A stretch of 64,000 nt of DNA, taken from Candidatus Acetothermia bacterium (GTDB taxonomy: Bacteria; Bipolaricaulota; Bipolaricaulia; RBG-16-55-9). The number at the start of each line of letters is the position of its first letter. The first letter of the stretch is position 1. The stretch spans positions 160,037-224,036 of the forward strand of contig JACQCZ010000017.1 in assembly GCA_016201405.1 (NCBI GenBank). The letters are read 5' to 3'. The position numbers and the translations under genes were made by a program. The notes under the pieces were generated by a model that worked only from the letters and a program-made list of their open reading frames with translations, had not been told where the DNA came from and ran no database searches. This document shows, piece by piece, positions 56,517 through 64,000 of this stretch.

Positions 56517-57716
56517 TTAGACTGGATTGGGCTTGACTTGCAAACGCTCCACAGGCCGCTCGCGGATGGGCCAGTGCAATGCCGATGACATCACTCCCAG
56601 CGCGACATTAATGAGCCACATGGCATCATAAGACCCCACATGATCGTAGAGATAGCCCGCCAGCCATGAGCCTGCAAAGCCGCCGATCTGATGGCTCAAA
56701 AAGACGATTCCATAGAGCATCGACATGTAGGCCGGGCCAAAGATATAGGCAATCAGCCCGCTTGTGAGCGGCACTGTGCCAAGCCAGAGAGTCCCGATGC
56801 CGATGCTAAATAAAACTACCGAGATGTCCGAGAGAGGAGACACTAAGAAGACTAGAAATATAGCCGCCCGCACAAGATAGATGATGCTGAGCACATTCTT
56901 CTTCAAAAACTTTCCACCCAGCAGGCCACAAAAATAAGTCCCGACGATATTAAATAAGCCAATTAATAAGAGTGCCGTAGCCGAGAGCCCCGGCGGGAAG
57001 CCATGATCATGCAGATAGGCTGGAAAGTGAACCCCAATAAAGGCGAGATGGAAGCCACAGACAAAGAATCCAGAGGTGAGCAGCCAGAAGCTTTGATGAT
57101 GAAAGGCCTCACGTAGTGCTTCACCAAGGGTCTGTTTATTTTCTGTCGAAGATTTTGCTGTGAGGCCAGCAACACCCTTGGAGAGCGGAATGGCAATCAG
57201 CGAGACGGCAAACATGATTCCTAATGATAGAACCCAGCTATTTCCCGCCAGCAAGAGACTGACCCCTGGGATCGATAAAAATTGGCCGACCGAGCCGCCC
57301 AGACTGACAATCGCAAGCGCCTTTGTCCGGTGCTCAGGCGAAGAGGCGCGCCCTACAGCACCTAAGATGACGGAGAACCCGGCTCCGCTTAGCCCAATCC
57401 CAAGCAGAATGCCCGCCAAAAGGAGCTGATCCCCAGAATGGCTTTGGGACATCATCCAGAGACCTGCGGCGTAAAATGCGCCGCCTGCGGCTGCCACTTT
57501 GCCAGGGCCAAATCGATCGGCAATTGCACCAGCAAAAGGAGAGCCGAGCCCCCAGAGCAAATTCATCAACCCCATCGCCAGCGCGAAGACCTCACGGCCA
57601 ATGTGCAAGTCGCTGGTGATGGGAGCAAGAAAGAGACCAAAGCTCTGGCGCATTCCCAAGACCACGCTCAGAATTGCCCCGCCGCAGATCATCACAATCC
57701 AGGTCTTCCGGTTCAT
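56517..57716 (-). CDS. MFS transporter, OFA/monocarboxylate-like
   Basis: The 399-residue protein has 12 predicted helices. It has the MFS loop pattern of the oxalate/formate antiporter and monocarboxylate group (RQSFGLFLAPITSDL, LLWGLGSPFAGAIADRFGPGKV, ILLGIGLSGAGFSVILGAVGRASSPEHRTKALAI). It probably moves a small organic anion. The ATG at 57716 with AGGAG upstream is chosen over the longer frame to 57758. It is divergent from a LysR gene across an AT-rich gap with an inverted repeat, so it is the likely target of that regulator. Confidence 0.88.
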   Translation of the reverse strand: MNRKTWIVMICGGAILSVVLGMRQSFGLFLAPITSDLHIGREVFALAMGLMNLLWGLGSPFAGAIADRFGPGKVAAAGGAFYAAGLWMMSQSHSGDQLLLAGILLGIGLSGAGFSVILGAVGRASSPEHRTKALAIVSLGGSVGQFLSIPGVSLLLAGNSWVLSLGIMFAVSLIAIPLSKGVAGLTAKSSTENKQTLGEALREAFHHQSFWLLTSGFFVCGFHLAFIGVHFPAYLHDHGFPPGLSATALLLIGLFNIVGTYFCGLLGGKFLKKNVLSIIYLVRAAIFLVFLVSPLSDISVVLFSIGIGTLWLGTVPLTSGLIAYIFGPAYMSMLYGIVFLSHQIGGFAGSWLAGYLYDHVGSYDAMWLINVALGVMSSALHWPIRERPVERLQVKPNPV

Positions 57717-57762
57717 GGATGCTCCTATCAATTCGAGAAGAGAATAGCAATTTTTCAATATA

Positions 57763-57805
57763 ATGCAAATAAATAATATTTATGTTATTAATGCACTATT
57801 TGCAT
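57763..57805. promoter_or_regulatory. Candidate LysR operator between MFS and lysR genes
   Basis: ATGCAAAT (57763-57770) and ATTTGCAT (57798-57805) are perfect inverted copies, 27 bases apart. A further AATGCA at about 57790 and an inner AATAA...TTATT pair lie between them. The AT-rich gap between divergent genes is a classic LysR layout. Confidence 0.55.
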
Positions 57806-57829
57806 AAATAGAGTTGAGGAAGTAGGCTT

Positions 57830-58723
57830 GTGGCTATGAACCTCGCTCAGGTCGAGGCGTTTGTAGCCGTGGCTGAGACAGGCTCCATCGGCAACGCCGC
57901 CCATCGTCTTGGGCTGACCCAGCCAGCCGTGACGCGCCAGATCCAAAGTCTAGAACAGGCATTAGGGACGACGTTGCTGGACCGGAGAAGCAAGCCGTCA
58001 ACTCTGACCCCATCAGGCCGGATCGCTCTGGAGCACTGCCGCCATCTGCTCAAAGTGCTGACGGAGCTCAAAGAGAGCGTCAACGAGATATCAACACCTT
58101 CAGGAAATTTTCGTTTGGGGATCGCATTTGGAGCAACAGACTTGGTTCTGAGCGAGCCGATTGATCTCTTGCGAAAAGGCTATCCAGAGGTCAAAGTCGA
58201 AGTGATTGCGGATTGGACAGGGAATTTAATCCGTCAGACCGAGGCTGGCGCGATTGATGCGGCCATCATCTTGCGTCCTCATGACAAAGCTCCAGCACCG
58301 GAGCTTCATGGCCGGGCGCTGGGACAAGATGAGATTGTCGTGGTCGCCTCAAAACGAGAAAAGCTTTCTCCAAACTCGCAGATCTCCGCATTAGAGGGAT
58401 ATTCATGGGTAATGAACCCAAAGGGCTGCTGGTATCGTGATCTCTTGCAGCAGATTCTCTCGAGAGCGAGCATCCCGTTCCAGATTGCTATCGAGACTTT
58501 CGGGCTGGAGTACCAGCTTTCGCTCATCTCAAGAGGAGTCGGCCTGGGGTTTGTGCCAGGCTGGGCCGTCGAGCGAAGCGCCTATCGCAAAGATCTGAAG
58601 ATGATCTCATTGGCAGAATGCAAACTGGAGTTGACCGTTTGGAGCATCCAGGCTGGCTATGTAGGGCGTCTGCGCGCCGCGCTTCACACCCTTGAGGATG
58701 CGATCTCCAAAAACATACGCTAG
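57830..58723 (+). CDS. LysR-family transcriptional regulator
   Basis: The 297-residue regulator has the N-terminal winged helix (LAQVEAFVAVAETGSIGNAAHRLGLTQPAVTRQIQSLEQALGTTLLDRR) and a periplasmic-binding-like effector domain (about 90-290). It probably controls the divergent MFS gene and itself, with the ligand being the transported anion or a relative. The frame opens at GTG 57830; the ATG at 57836 is nearly as good. The ribosome binding site is GAGGAAG. Confidence 0.93.
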   Translation: MAMNLAQVEAFVAVAETGSIGNAAHRLGLTQPAVTRQIQSLEQALGTTLLDRRSKPSTLTPSGRIALEHCRHLLKVLTELKESVNEISTPSGNFRLGIAFGATDLVLSEPIDLLRKGYPEVKVEVIADWTGNLIRQTEAGAIDAAIILRPHDKAPAPELHGRALGQDEIVVVASKREKLSPNSQISALEGYSWVMNPKGCWYRDLLQQILSRASIPFQIAIETFGLEYQLSLISRGVGLGFVPGWAVERSAYRKDLKMISLAECKLELTVWSIQAGYVGRLRAALHTLEDAISKNIR

Positions 58724-58761
58724 TCTTATGGGTGGTCATTTAAGAGGGGAATGGTTTAGCA

Positions 58762-59589
58762 ATGTTGAAATGGCTTCTATTGGCGGTAGCCGCATTGGCG
58801 CTTCTCTTTTACTTGCATCCTTTTAAGCAGAGCATGTCAACAGCGACGACGACGCCCGCAGCCAATACAGATAATTCTTCCAACACAACCCCATCACCTG
58901 CGGGCTCCGAGCCGCAGCTCATCGATCATGGGGCTTTGACGATTATGATCAAAGATGTCAAAATCGGTGATGAGCAGTTCAAATATCTCAAGTCTGAGAA
59001 TGGCTTTGAGTTGTCATCGAAGATCCATCTCGATCTCATGGGTCAGAACTTCGACCTTACCCCAACGGCGAAGGTCGACCGCAATCTGCAGATTCAGACT
59101 TATCACATCATCTTCCATGGCCCAGGCACCGACGAAGAGTTGAGCGCCAAATTCGATCAGGCAAGGACGGTTACAATCACCACCAGTGTCAATGGCCAGA
59201 CTGAGACAAGGCCACGGACGGGCACTCCTCCCTGGGTCCTTGTGGATAACAATGTCAACAGCCACTTCTATCTCTTATATCGGCTCCTGAGAGCGAGAGA
59301 TGCTGCAGGGCTGCCTTCCCTTGTCAGCACACTCATCATCCCTCGGGACGAGGCCACATACACTCTCAAGTTGAATTCCAAGAGCCCTGCCAAGCTCCAC
59401 CTGCCAGATAAAGATATTGCCGTCATGCGCTATGAGATCCAGATGGGAGATTATCAGATTGCGCTCTATGGGCAGGGAGAGACCTTCTATGCAGTCGAAT
59501 ACATCTCTGAGCAGACCGTTGCTTATCGCAGCGATCTTCTCTCGGCACTGCCGGCGTTCATTTATGACAAGCCCCCGGCGGGTAAATGA
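58762..59589 (+). CDS. Membrane-anchored protein of unknown function
   Basis: The 275-residue product has one N-terminal hydrophobic helix (about 3-19), a Thr/Asn/Pro-rich linker (about 28-50) and a beta-rich soluble domain. That domain has the alternating pattern DHGALTIMIKDVKIGDEQFKYL, FELSSKIHLDLMGQNFDLTPTAKVD and TYHIIFHG, resembling the DUF3108/LolA-like half-barrels that bind lipids, though no family can be named with confidence. It follows lysR after 38 bases and converges with tdh. Confidence 0.65.
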   Translation: MLKWLLLAVAALALLFYLHPFKQSMSTATTTPAANTDNSSNTTPSPAGSEPQLIDHGALTIMIKDVKIGDEQFKYLKSENGFELSSKIHLDLMGQNFDLTPTAKVDRNLQIQTYHIIFHGPGTDEELSAKFDQARTVTITTSVNGQTETRPRTGTPPWVLVDNNVNSHFYLLYRLLRARDAAGLPSLVSTLIIPRDEATYTLKLNSKSPAKLHLPDKDIAVMRYEIQMGDYQIALYGQGETFYAVEYISEQTVAYRSDLLSALPAFIYDKPPAGK

Positions 59590-59604
59590 AGATGAATCAG
59601 ATTT

Positions 59605-60645
59605 CTACGGCAGAAGCACCACTTTACCGCACTCTCCCGAGATCATGAGCTGGAAGGCCTTATCATAGAGCTCAAGCGGGAAGCGGTGAGTGATCACCGG
59701 CTTCAAATCCACGACTTTAGAGCGAATCAGTCCACGTGCCTGGAACCAGGTCTCCCAGATCTTTCTGCCAATCACGCCGTAGACCCGAATTCCCTTGAAA
59801 ATTAGCAGATCATCAAAGTTGAACTCAACGGGACGTCCCGGCAGGCCGAGCAGAGCCGCCTCTCCACCCGGCTTCAATAATGCAAAGCCGTCATGAAGCG
59901 CTGTAGGCGCACCCGACATCTCCAGCAAGACATCCACGCCTTCGCCTTCGGTGACTGCGCGAATTGCTTCCACAACATTGACCTCTTTGACATTGAAGGT
60001 GGCGTCTGCGCCCATTTTCATGGCGAGCTGGAGGCGGTACGGACTGATATCGGTCGCATAGACGGCGCGGGCGCCAATCGCTTTGGCGACTGCAATCGTC
60101 ATGACGCCAACCGGCCCGCAGCCTGTAACGAGTACTCGTTTGGAGCGAACGTCAGCCGTAAAGGCGGTATGAACGGCATTGCCAAAATTCTCTTGCAAGG
60201 CTGCAATCTCACTTGGCATGTCTTCAGGATCGATCCAGGCATTGGCCTCTGGAATGGATATATACTCCGCGAATCCCCCATCCCGATCAATGCCCAAAAT
60301 CTTTGTATTGCGGCACAGATGGCCTCGGCCCGTGCGGCACATATCGCAGTATCCGCAGATAACATGGCTCTCCGCCGAGATTGTCTCACCCACTTCGACC
60401 AGACTCACATCCGTGCCAATCTCGACCACTTCACCTGAAAACTCATGCCCCACGCCTACAGGAAGATGGAGCCGATCTCGTGCCCAGGGGTCCCACCGAT
60501 AGATGTGCACATCTGTTCCGCAGATCGAGGCGGCCTTCACTTTGACTAAAATATCATGGCGGCCAATTTTCGGGATTTGAACGTCAAGAAACTCCAACCC
60601 AGGCTGTGGTTTGGCTTTGACGACAGCGCGCATTGTTTTTTTCAT
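59605..60645 (-). CDS. tdh: L-threonine 3-dehydrogenase (zinc-type MDR)
   Basis: The 346-residue enzyme oxidises threonine to 2-amino-3-ketobutyrate with NAD. Catalytic zinc ligands sit in ASICGTDVHIYRWDPWA and GVGHEFSGEVVEIG. The structural zinc loop is CGYCDMCRTGRGHLC. NAD binding is by GCGPVGVMTIAVAKA, with an acidic strand end (YATDISPYRL). The segment CGTDVHIYRWDPWA is typical of Tdh. Related sorbitol dehydrogenases remain possible. No kbl (glycine C-acetyltransferase) gene is nearby. Confidence 0.88.
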   Translation of the reverse strand: MKKTMRAVVKAKPQPGLEFLDVQIPKIGRHDILVKVKAASICGTDVHIYRWDPWARDRLHLPVGVGHEFSGEVVEIGTDVSLVEVGETISAESHVICGYCDMCRTGRGHLCRNTKILGIDRDGGFAEYISIPEANAWIDPEDMPSEIAALQENFGNAVHTAFTADVRSKRVLVTGCGPVGVMTIAVAKAIGARAVYATDISPYRLQLAMKMGADATFNVKEVNVVEAIRAVTEGEGVDVLLEMSGAPTALHDGFALLKPGGEAALLGLPGRPVEFNFDDLLIFKGIRVYGVIGRKIWETWFQARGLIRSKVVDLKPVITHRFPLELYDKAFQLMISGECGKVVLLP

Positions 60646-60785
60646 TGGGATCTGAACATACCTCGCTTTAGAATGTTGTTATTAAGTAAGACACTGCTCA
60701 ATGATCGCCGTAAGTATAATGTCCCGCTTTGACCGCGCCCAACTCGAAAACGTATGCTGCAAGGGAGGCGAAAGCACGGAGGGCT

Positions 60786-61571
60786 ATGAAATCATCTGCG
60801 ATTGGCACAGAAGTGCATTGTGAAGACGTCAACCGGGTGCGCTGGCTCACTCTAGACCGCCCAGAGACGCGCAATGGACTCACCATTGAAGTCGTCGATG
60901 TGCTGAGCCAATTACTAAAAGAAGCTGCTCGGGATGAGAAGATACGAGTGGTCGTGATCGCAGGCGCTGGTGGTGCCTTCTCATCCGGTCTGGATTTGAA
61001 GGCAATTATGAGCCGTGCTACAGACATGAATGTTGTGATGAGAAACTTCCACAATCTCACCTTGAGTCTGCGCTCAGTCCCCCAGCCGACGATTGCCGCG
61101 ATGGATGGACCGGCAGCAGGGTTTGGGGCCAATCTGGCTCTAGCCTGCGATCTCCGCTGGGCGACGGATCGGACATCGCTTGGACAGAAATTTGTCCGGA
61201 TCGGCCTCATGCCAGACGGAGGCGGGACCTATTTTCTGCCCCGGCTCGTCGGGCTTGGCCGGGCTTTTGAGCTGATCTATGGCGGCGAAATGATCGAAGC
61301 CGGAGATGCGCGCGAGATGGGCTTAATCAATCGTGTTCTGCCTCAAGAAGATTTCAAGAATGCCGTGCAAGAGTACGCAGAGCGATTGGCCGAAGGTCCA
61401 CCACTCGCATTTGCGCGTGCCAAGCAGGCCCTGTTGCAGAATTCGGGAGATTTAGAAGCTGCACTCAAGATTGAGGAAGAGGGGCAGCTGGAGCTTTTGC
61501 ACTCTCAAGATTTTCTAGAAGGAGTCTCTTCGTTCTTAGAGAAGCGGCGGCCGAAATTTAGGGGACACTGA
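60786..61571 (+). CDS. Enoyl-CoA hydratase/isomerase, PaaG-like
   Basis: The 261-residue crotonase has the oxyanion-hole segments GGAFSSGLDLKAI and DGPAAGFGANLALACDLRWA. The usual first catalytic Glu (GGGCE) is not present: the position reads GFGANL. The second segment is LMPDGGGTYFLPRLVG with an Asp, as in PaaG-type isomerases that use a single acidic residue. It may act in fatty acid or aromatic acid breakdown. The ATG at 60786 has GGAGG five bases upstream; the longer frame from 60729 does not. Its stop shares one base with the ZIP gene start. Confidence 0.87.
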   Translation: MKSSAIGTEVHCEDVNRVRWLTLDRPETRNGLTIEVVDVLSQLLKEAARDEKIRVVVIAGAGGAFSSGLDLKAIMSRATDMNVVMRNFHNLTLSLRSVPQPTIAAMDGPAAGFGANLALACDLRWATDRTSLGQKFVRIGLMPDGGGTYFLPRLVGLGRAFELIYGGEMIEAGDAREMGLINRVLPQEDFKNAVQEYAERLAEGPPLAFARAKQALLQNSGDLEAALKIEEEGQLELLHSQDFLEGVSSFLEKRRPKFRGH

Positions 61572-62320
61572 TGGGCGCCGTCTCGGCTCTCTACGTCTTC
61601 TGGTATGCGCTGATCACGGCAATTGCGACGGGCTTTGGCGCGATTCCGTTTCTAATTTTTCGCAAGATCACATCTGCCTGGATTGGAGTCTTTAACGCAA
61701 TTGCTGGTGGTCTGATGCTTGCGGCCAGCTTCAGTCTCATCTATGAAGGCGCAAATTATGATCTCGTCCGGGTGATGATCGGGGTGCTGATTGGTCTCTT
61801 TTTTATCTTAGCCAGCCACAAACTCATCAAGGGGCGAGATGACCTCAAGCTAGGGGCTCTGCAAGGTGTGGATGCGAAGAAGGCCGTCATCATTGTGGGC
61901 ATCATGACCCTGCATTCGTTTACAGAGGGCGTTGGCATTGGCGTCTCATTCGGTGGTGGGGCGGTGCTCGGAATTTTCATCACCATTGCCATTGCCGTGC
62001 ACAACATACCAGAGGGATTGGCGATCAGCTCAGTCTTAGTTCCACGCGGAGTCTCCATTTGGAAATCATCGCTTTGGAGCATATTTTCCAGCCTTCCGCA
62101 GCCACTCATGGCTGTCCCTGCCTTTCTCTTTGTCGAGGCCTTCAGGCCCATTCTGCCGGTGGGCTTGGGATTTGCAGGTGGAGCGATGATCTGGATGGTC
62201 TATTCCGAGATTCTGCCCGATGCGCTCAAAGAGACTTCATCGAATACGGTGGCCATTACAATGACCTTGTCCATTGCTGCGATGATCACATTTCAAGTCT
62301 TTCTCAAATTGCACTCGTGA
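61571..62320 (+). CDS. ZIP family metal transporter
   Basis: The 249-residue protein has eight helices and the two ZIP metal motifs, HSFTEGVGIG in helix 4 and HNIPEG in helix 5. ZIP proteins import zinc, iron or other divalent metals. The cytoplasmic loop between helices 3 and 4 is short and lacks a His-rich run. It overlaps the enoyl-CoA hydratase and patatin genes by one base each (TGATG), so translation of all three is coupled. Confidence 0.92.
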   Translation: MGAVSALYVFWYALITAIATGFGAIPFLIFRKITSAWIGVFNAIAGGLMLAASFSLIYEGANYDLVRVMIGVLIGLFFILASHKLIKGRDDLKLGALQGVDAKKAVIIVGIMTLHSFTEGVGIGVSFGGGAVLGIFITIAIAVHNIPEGLAISSVLVPRGVSIWKSSLWSIFSSLPQPLMAVPAFLFVEAFRPILPVGLGFAGGAMIWMVYSEILPDALKETSSNTVAITMTLSIAAMITFQVFLKLHS

Positions 62321-63168
62321 TGCTTGATTCAATACAGAAGCCGAAGAGACCTACAGTTGGCCTGGTGCTGAGCAGTGGCGGCTCCAGAGGCTCGGCCCAT
62401 ATTGGGGTCGTGAAAGTTTTGGAAGAGCATCAGATCCCCATTGACATTGTGGTAGGTGCTTCGATTGGAGCCGTGGTCGGCGCAGCTTATGCTGCGGGGG
62501 TCTCCATCGAAGCGATCGAAGCCGAATGGCTCAAGACAAATCTCTGGCGGGTCGCCAAGAGCCTGAGGCCCGCCTTCTCACTCCGCAACTGGTCCAGCGG
62601 TGCTGAAGCCATGAAGCTTTTTAGAAGTCTGGTAGGCGAAAAGACGTTTGAAGACCTAACAAAAAAATATGCAGCTGTAGCGACCGACATCGAAACGGGT
62701 GAGCCAGTGGTGATTCAAAAAGGCTCACTCGTTCAGGCGATGCGCGCCAGCTCTTCGATTCCTATTGTCTTTGCTCCGGTGGAGCGGGAAGGAAAATATC
62801 TGGCCGATGGCGGGATGGCCAATCCACTTCCCATCAATGTCGCACGCGAGCTGGGGGCAGAGATCGTGATTGCTGTTGATGTCAATGCAAAACCGAGACG
62901 CCTTCGAAAAAAATCTAGCTCTGAGCCCTGGGATAAGCCCGATCCCGAAAGACGTCCTCCCAACTTGGTTGAAGTGATGAGCGCCACGATCATCATCTTA
63001 CAGCGCAAGCTGGTCGAATACAGTCTTGCGACTCAACCGGCGGATGTTATGATTCAGCCCAGCTTCTATGCTGACTTCTTTGGCTATCATCACGGAGGAG
63101 AGGGCATCAAAGCGGGTGAAAAGGCAGCACGAGAGGCCATTCCTGAAATTAGAAATCTTCTGCTCTGA
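62320..63168 (+). CDS. Patatin-like phospholipase (RssA-like)
   Basis: The 282-residue protein has the oxyanion-hole GGSRG (LVLSSGGSRGSAHIGV), the nucleophile elbow GASIG and the catalytic dyad Asp in DGGMANPLPI, with helix GIKAGEKAAREAIPEI at the end. It hydrolyses acyl esters of lipids in the cytoplasm or at the inner membrane face. The ATG at 62320 overlaps the ZIP stop by one base; the frame is open from 62059 but that part is only the ZIP gene in another frame. It is the last gene before the AT-rich region. Confidence 0.92.
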   Translation: MLDSIQKPKRPTVGLVLSSGGSRGSAHIGVVKVLEEHQIPIDIVVGASIGAVVGAAYAAGVSIEAIEAEWLKTNLWRVAKSLRPAFSLRNWSSGAEAMKLFRSLVGEKTFEDLTKKYAAVATDIETGEPVVIQKGSLVQAMRASSSIPIVFAPVEREGKYLADGGMANPLPINVARELGAEIVIAVDVNAKPRRLRKKSSSEPWDKPDPERRPPNLVEVMSATIIILQRKLVEYSLATQPADVMIQPSFYADFFGYHHGGEGIKAGEKAAREAIPEIRNLLL

Positions 63169-63210
63169 GCTCAAGTTTGTGAAAACCAGATCAATTCATA
63201 TACTTGAAGT

Positions 63211-63897
63211 ATCGAGAGAATAGTATACATATTAGGGGCGGGATTTTCCGCAGGTCTTGCACTTCCTGTCATCAGCAATTTCTTCGAGAAAGCCAGGGAT
63301 CTATATCAAGGTGATGCTCAGAGATATTCGCACTTTTCAGACATTTTTAATAAGACCGGAAAATTTACCGCTACTAAGAATTACTTCAAAGCTGATCTCT
63401 TCAATATTGAGGAAATCTTTTCGCTGCTGGAAATGCAAGACCAACTAGAAGGAAGCAACAATTCTGAAATTTATCGAAAATTTATCTTTGATGTCATAGA
63501 AGGATACACACCTAAGATAATTCCCTATGAAGGTGCTTTGCCTTCAAATTGGGAGGGCGTTATCTTTGGCAACAATAATCCATTACCCTGGAATTCCTAT
63601 GGTTCCTTTGTAAGTAATATTTTGAACCTCCAAATCGAAAACCAGTCGTCAAAAGATAGAAAACTAATTTTTTACAAAAATACTGATAGTAATATCGAAT
63701 ATTCAATCATATCATTAAATTACGACTTGGTACTAGAAAACATAGTTTCTTTCTTGCACAGCACCTACAAGTTTCCCAATGCAGTTGGTTTTGTCTCAAA
63801 TAAATCGAGAGGAGAAAAGGGAGAAGATAAAGTCAACATTATGAAATTGCATGGCAGCATATGGCCTGCCCCCTATTTTAGTACCACCCGTAAGTAG
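63211..63897 (+). pseudogene. SIR2-like domain gene fragment, no normal start, early stop
   Basis: The frame is open from 63208 to 63897 and reads IVYILGAGFSAGLALPVI at its start, the NAD-binding signature of bacterial SIR2-like proteins. Later come ISLNYDLVLENIV and IMKLHGSIW, the other two SIR2_2 signatures. No ATG, GTG or TTG lies before GAGFSAG; the codon where Met is expected is ATC at 63211. The stop comes a few residues after KLHGS, where relatives usually continue. Such proteins often act in phage defence by NAD depletion. The segment is strikingly AT-rich (10 G or C in 63661-63720), unlike all genes before it. It is a decayed or interrupted acquired gene, or has sequence errors. Confidence 0.7.
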
Positions 63898-64000
63898 AGA
63901 CTGTGGTTGCCATTCTGCCGTTTGCTGCTCTGGTGCGAGGATGGACGCCCATGCTCCAGCAAGGGAATCCGTACACCGTCTCGAAACTCCACCGGGGTGA
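63898..64000. other. GC-rich unassigned sequence at the window end
   Basis: The composition changes abruptly after the SIR2-like stop: 63901-63960 has 37 G or C of 60. All three frames on the plus strand and at least one on the minus strand are open for most of this stretch (minus strand: TPVEFRDGVRIPLLEHGRP), but no family was recognised. It could be the end of an insertion element or the start of another gene. Confidence 0.35.

Noticed and set aside
62059-62319. Long N-terminal extension of the patatin gene
   Set aside because: This is the ZIP gene read in another frame; the ATG at 62320 overlaps the ZIP stop and begins the patatin fold.

Overview
The window reads as chromosomal DNA of a free-living, aerobically respiring bacterium of moderate GC content. 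It is densely packed with short gaps, many 1-4 base gene overlaps and frequent GTG and TTG starts. Recognisable sigma70-like promoters (TTGNNN, 17-19 bases, TATNAT) and purine-rich ribosome binding sites occur throughout. The lineage cannot be fixed from sequence alone. An archaeal-type aspartyl-tRNA synthetase, a DhnA-type class I aldolase, an A-type cytochrome oxidase and a dockerin-like tail on a secreted protein suggest a deep-branching or uncultivated group rather than a model phylum.

Positions 1-5300 hold envelope and secreted proteins: the end of a very long beta-helix repeat protein, a nuclease-fold/PKD/lamin-tail protein whose nuclease site looks dead, an esterase, and a 33-residue Tat-type lipopeptide. 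Positions 5300-16135 are housekeeping: Maf, YwbE, BaiN-like flavoprotein, a cupredoxin lipoprotein, an acyl-CoA synthetase, a cold-shock protein with a structured leader, class I aldolase, an aspartase/fumarase, Nudix, FabI and AspRS. Positions 16322-25007 carry a CAP-domain secreted protein, a dispersed palindromic repeat, a likely ridA-yyaL group, and carA-carB-cyclase behind what looks like a transcription attenuator.

Positions 25147-34500 hold an MFS exporter facing a palindromic operator, a two-component system, a DinB protein, and a TPP-riboswitch operon. That operon encodes a HypE/ThiL-like AIR-synthase-fold protein followed by a binding-protein-dependent ABC transporter; the riboswitch identifies it as thiamine (or precursor) uptake. 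Positions 34582-44707 contain glmS, two tandem DUF151 genes (the first frameshifted), pgk, tRNA-Gly(CCC), a family 4 uracil-DNA glycosylase, a TPR protein, HIT, tyrS and gyrA. Positions 45087-49986 are a cytochrome c oxidase operon (coxB with fused cytochrome c, coxA, coxC, ctaB, DUF420). CBS-ACT, aconitase, a DEAD-box helicase, several lipoprotein-like unknowns, a divergent MFS/LysR pair and threonine dehydrogenase follow. An enoyl-CoA hydratase-ZIP-patatin operon with 1-base overlaps ends at 63168.

The last 800 bases change character. An AT-rich SIR2-like fragment without a normal start and with an early stop is followed by about 100 bases of GC-rich unknown sequence. This looks like the edge of an acquired, defence-type or mobile region that continues beyond the window. 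The strongest candidates for something undescribed are the riboswitch-controlled HypE-like gene, the TGRGACA site cluster before the aspartase gene, the carAB leader, and the frameshifted DUF151 duplicate.
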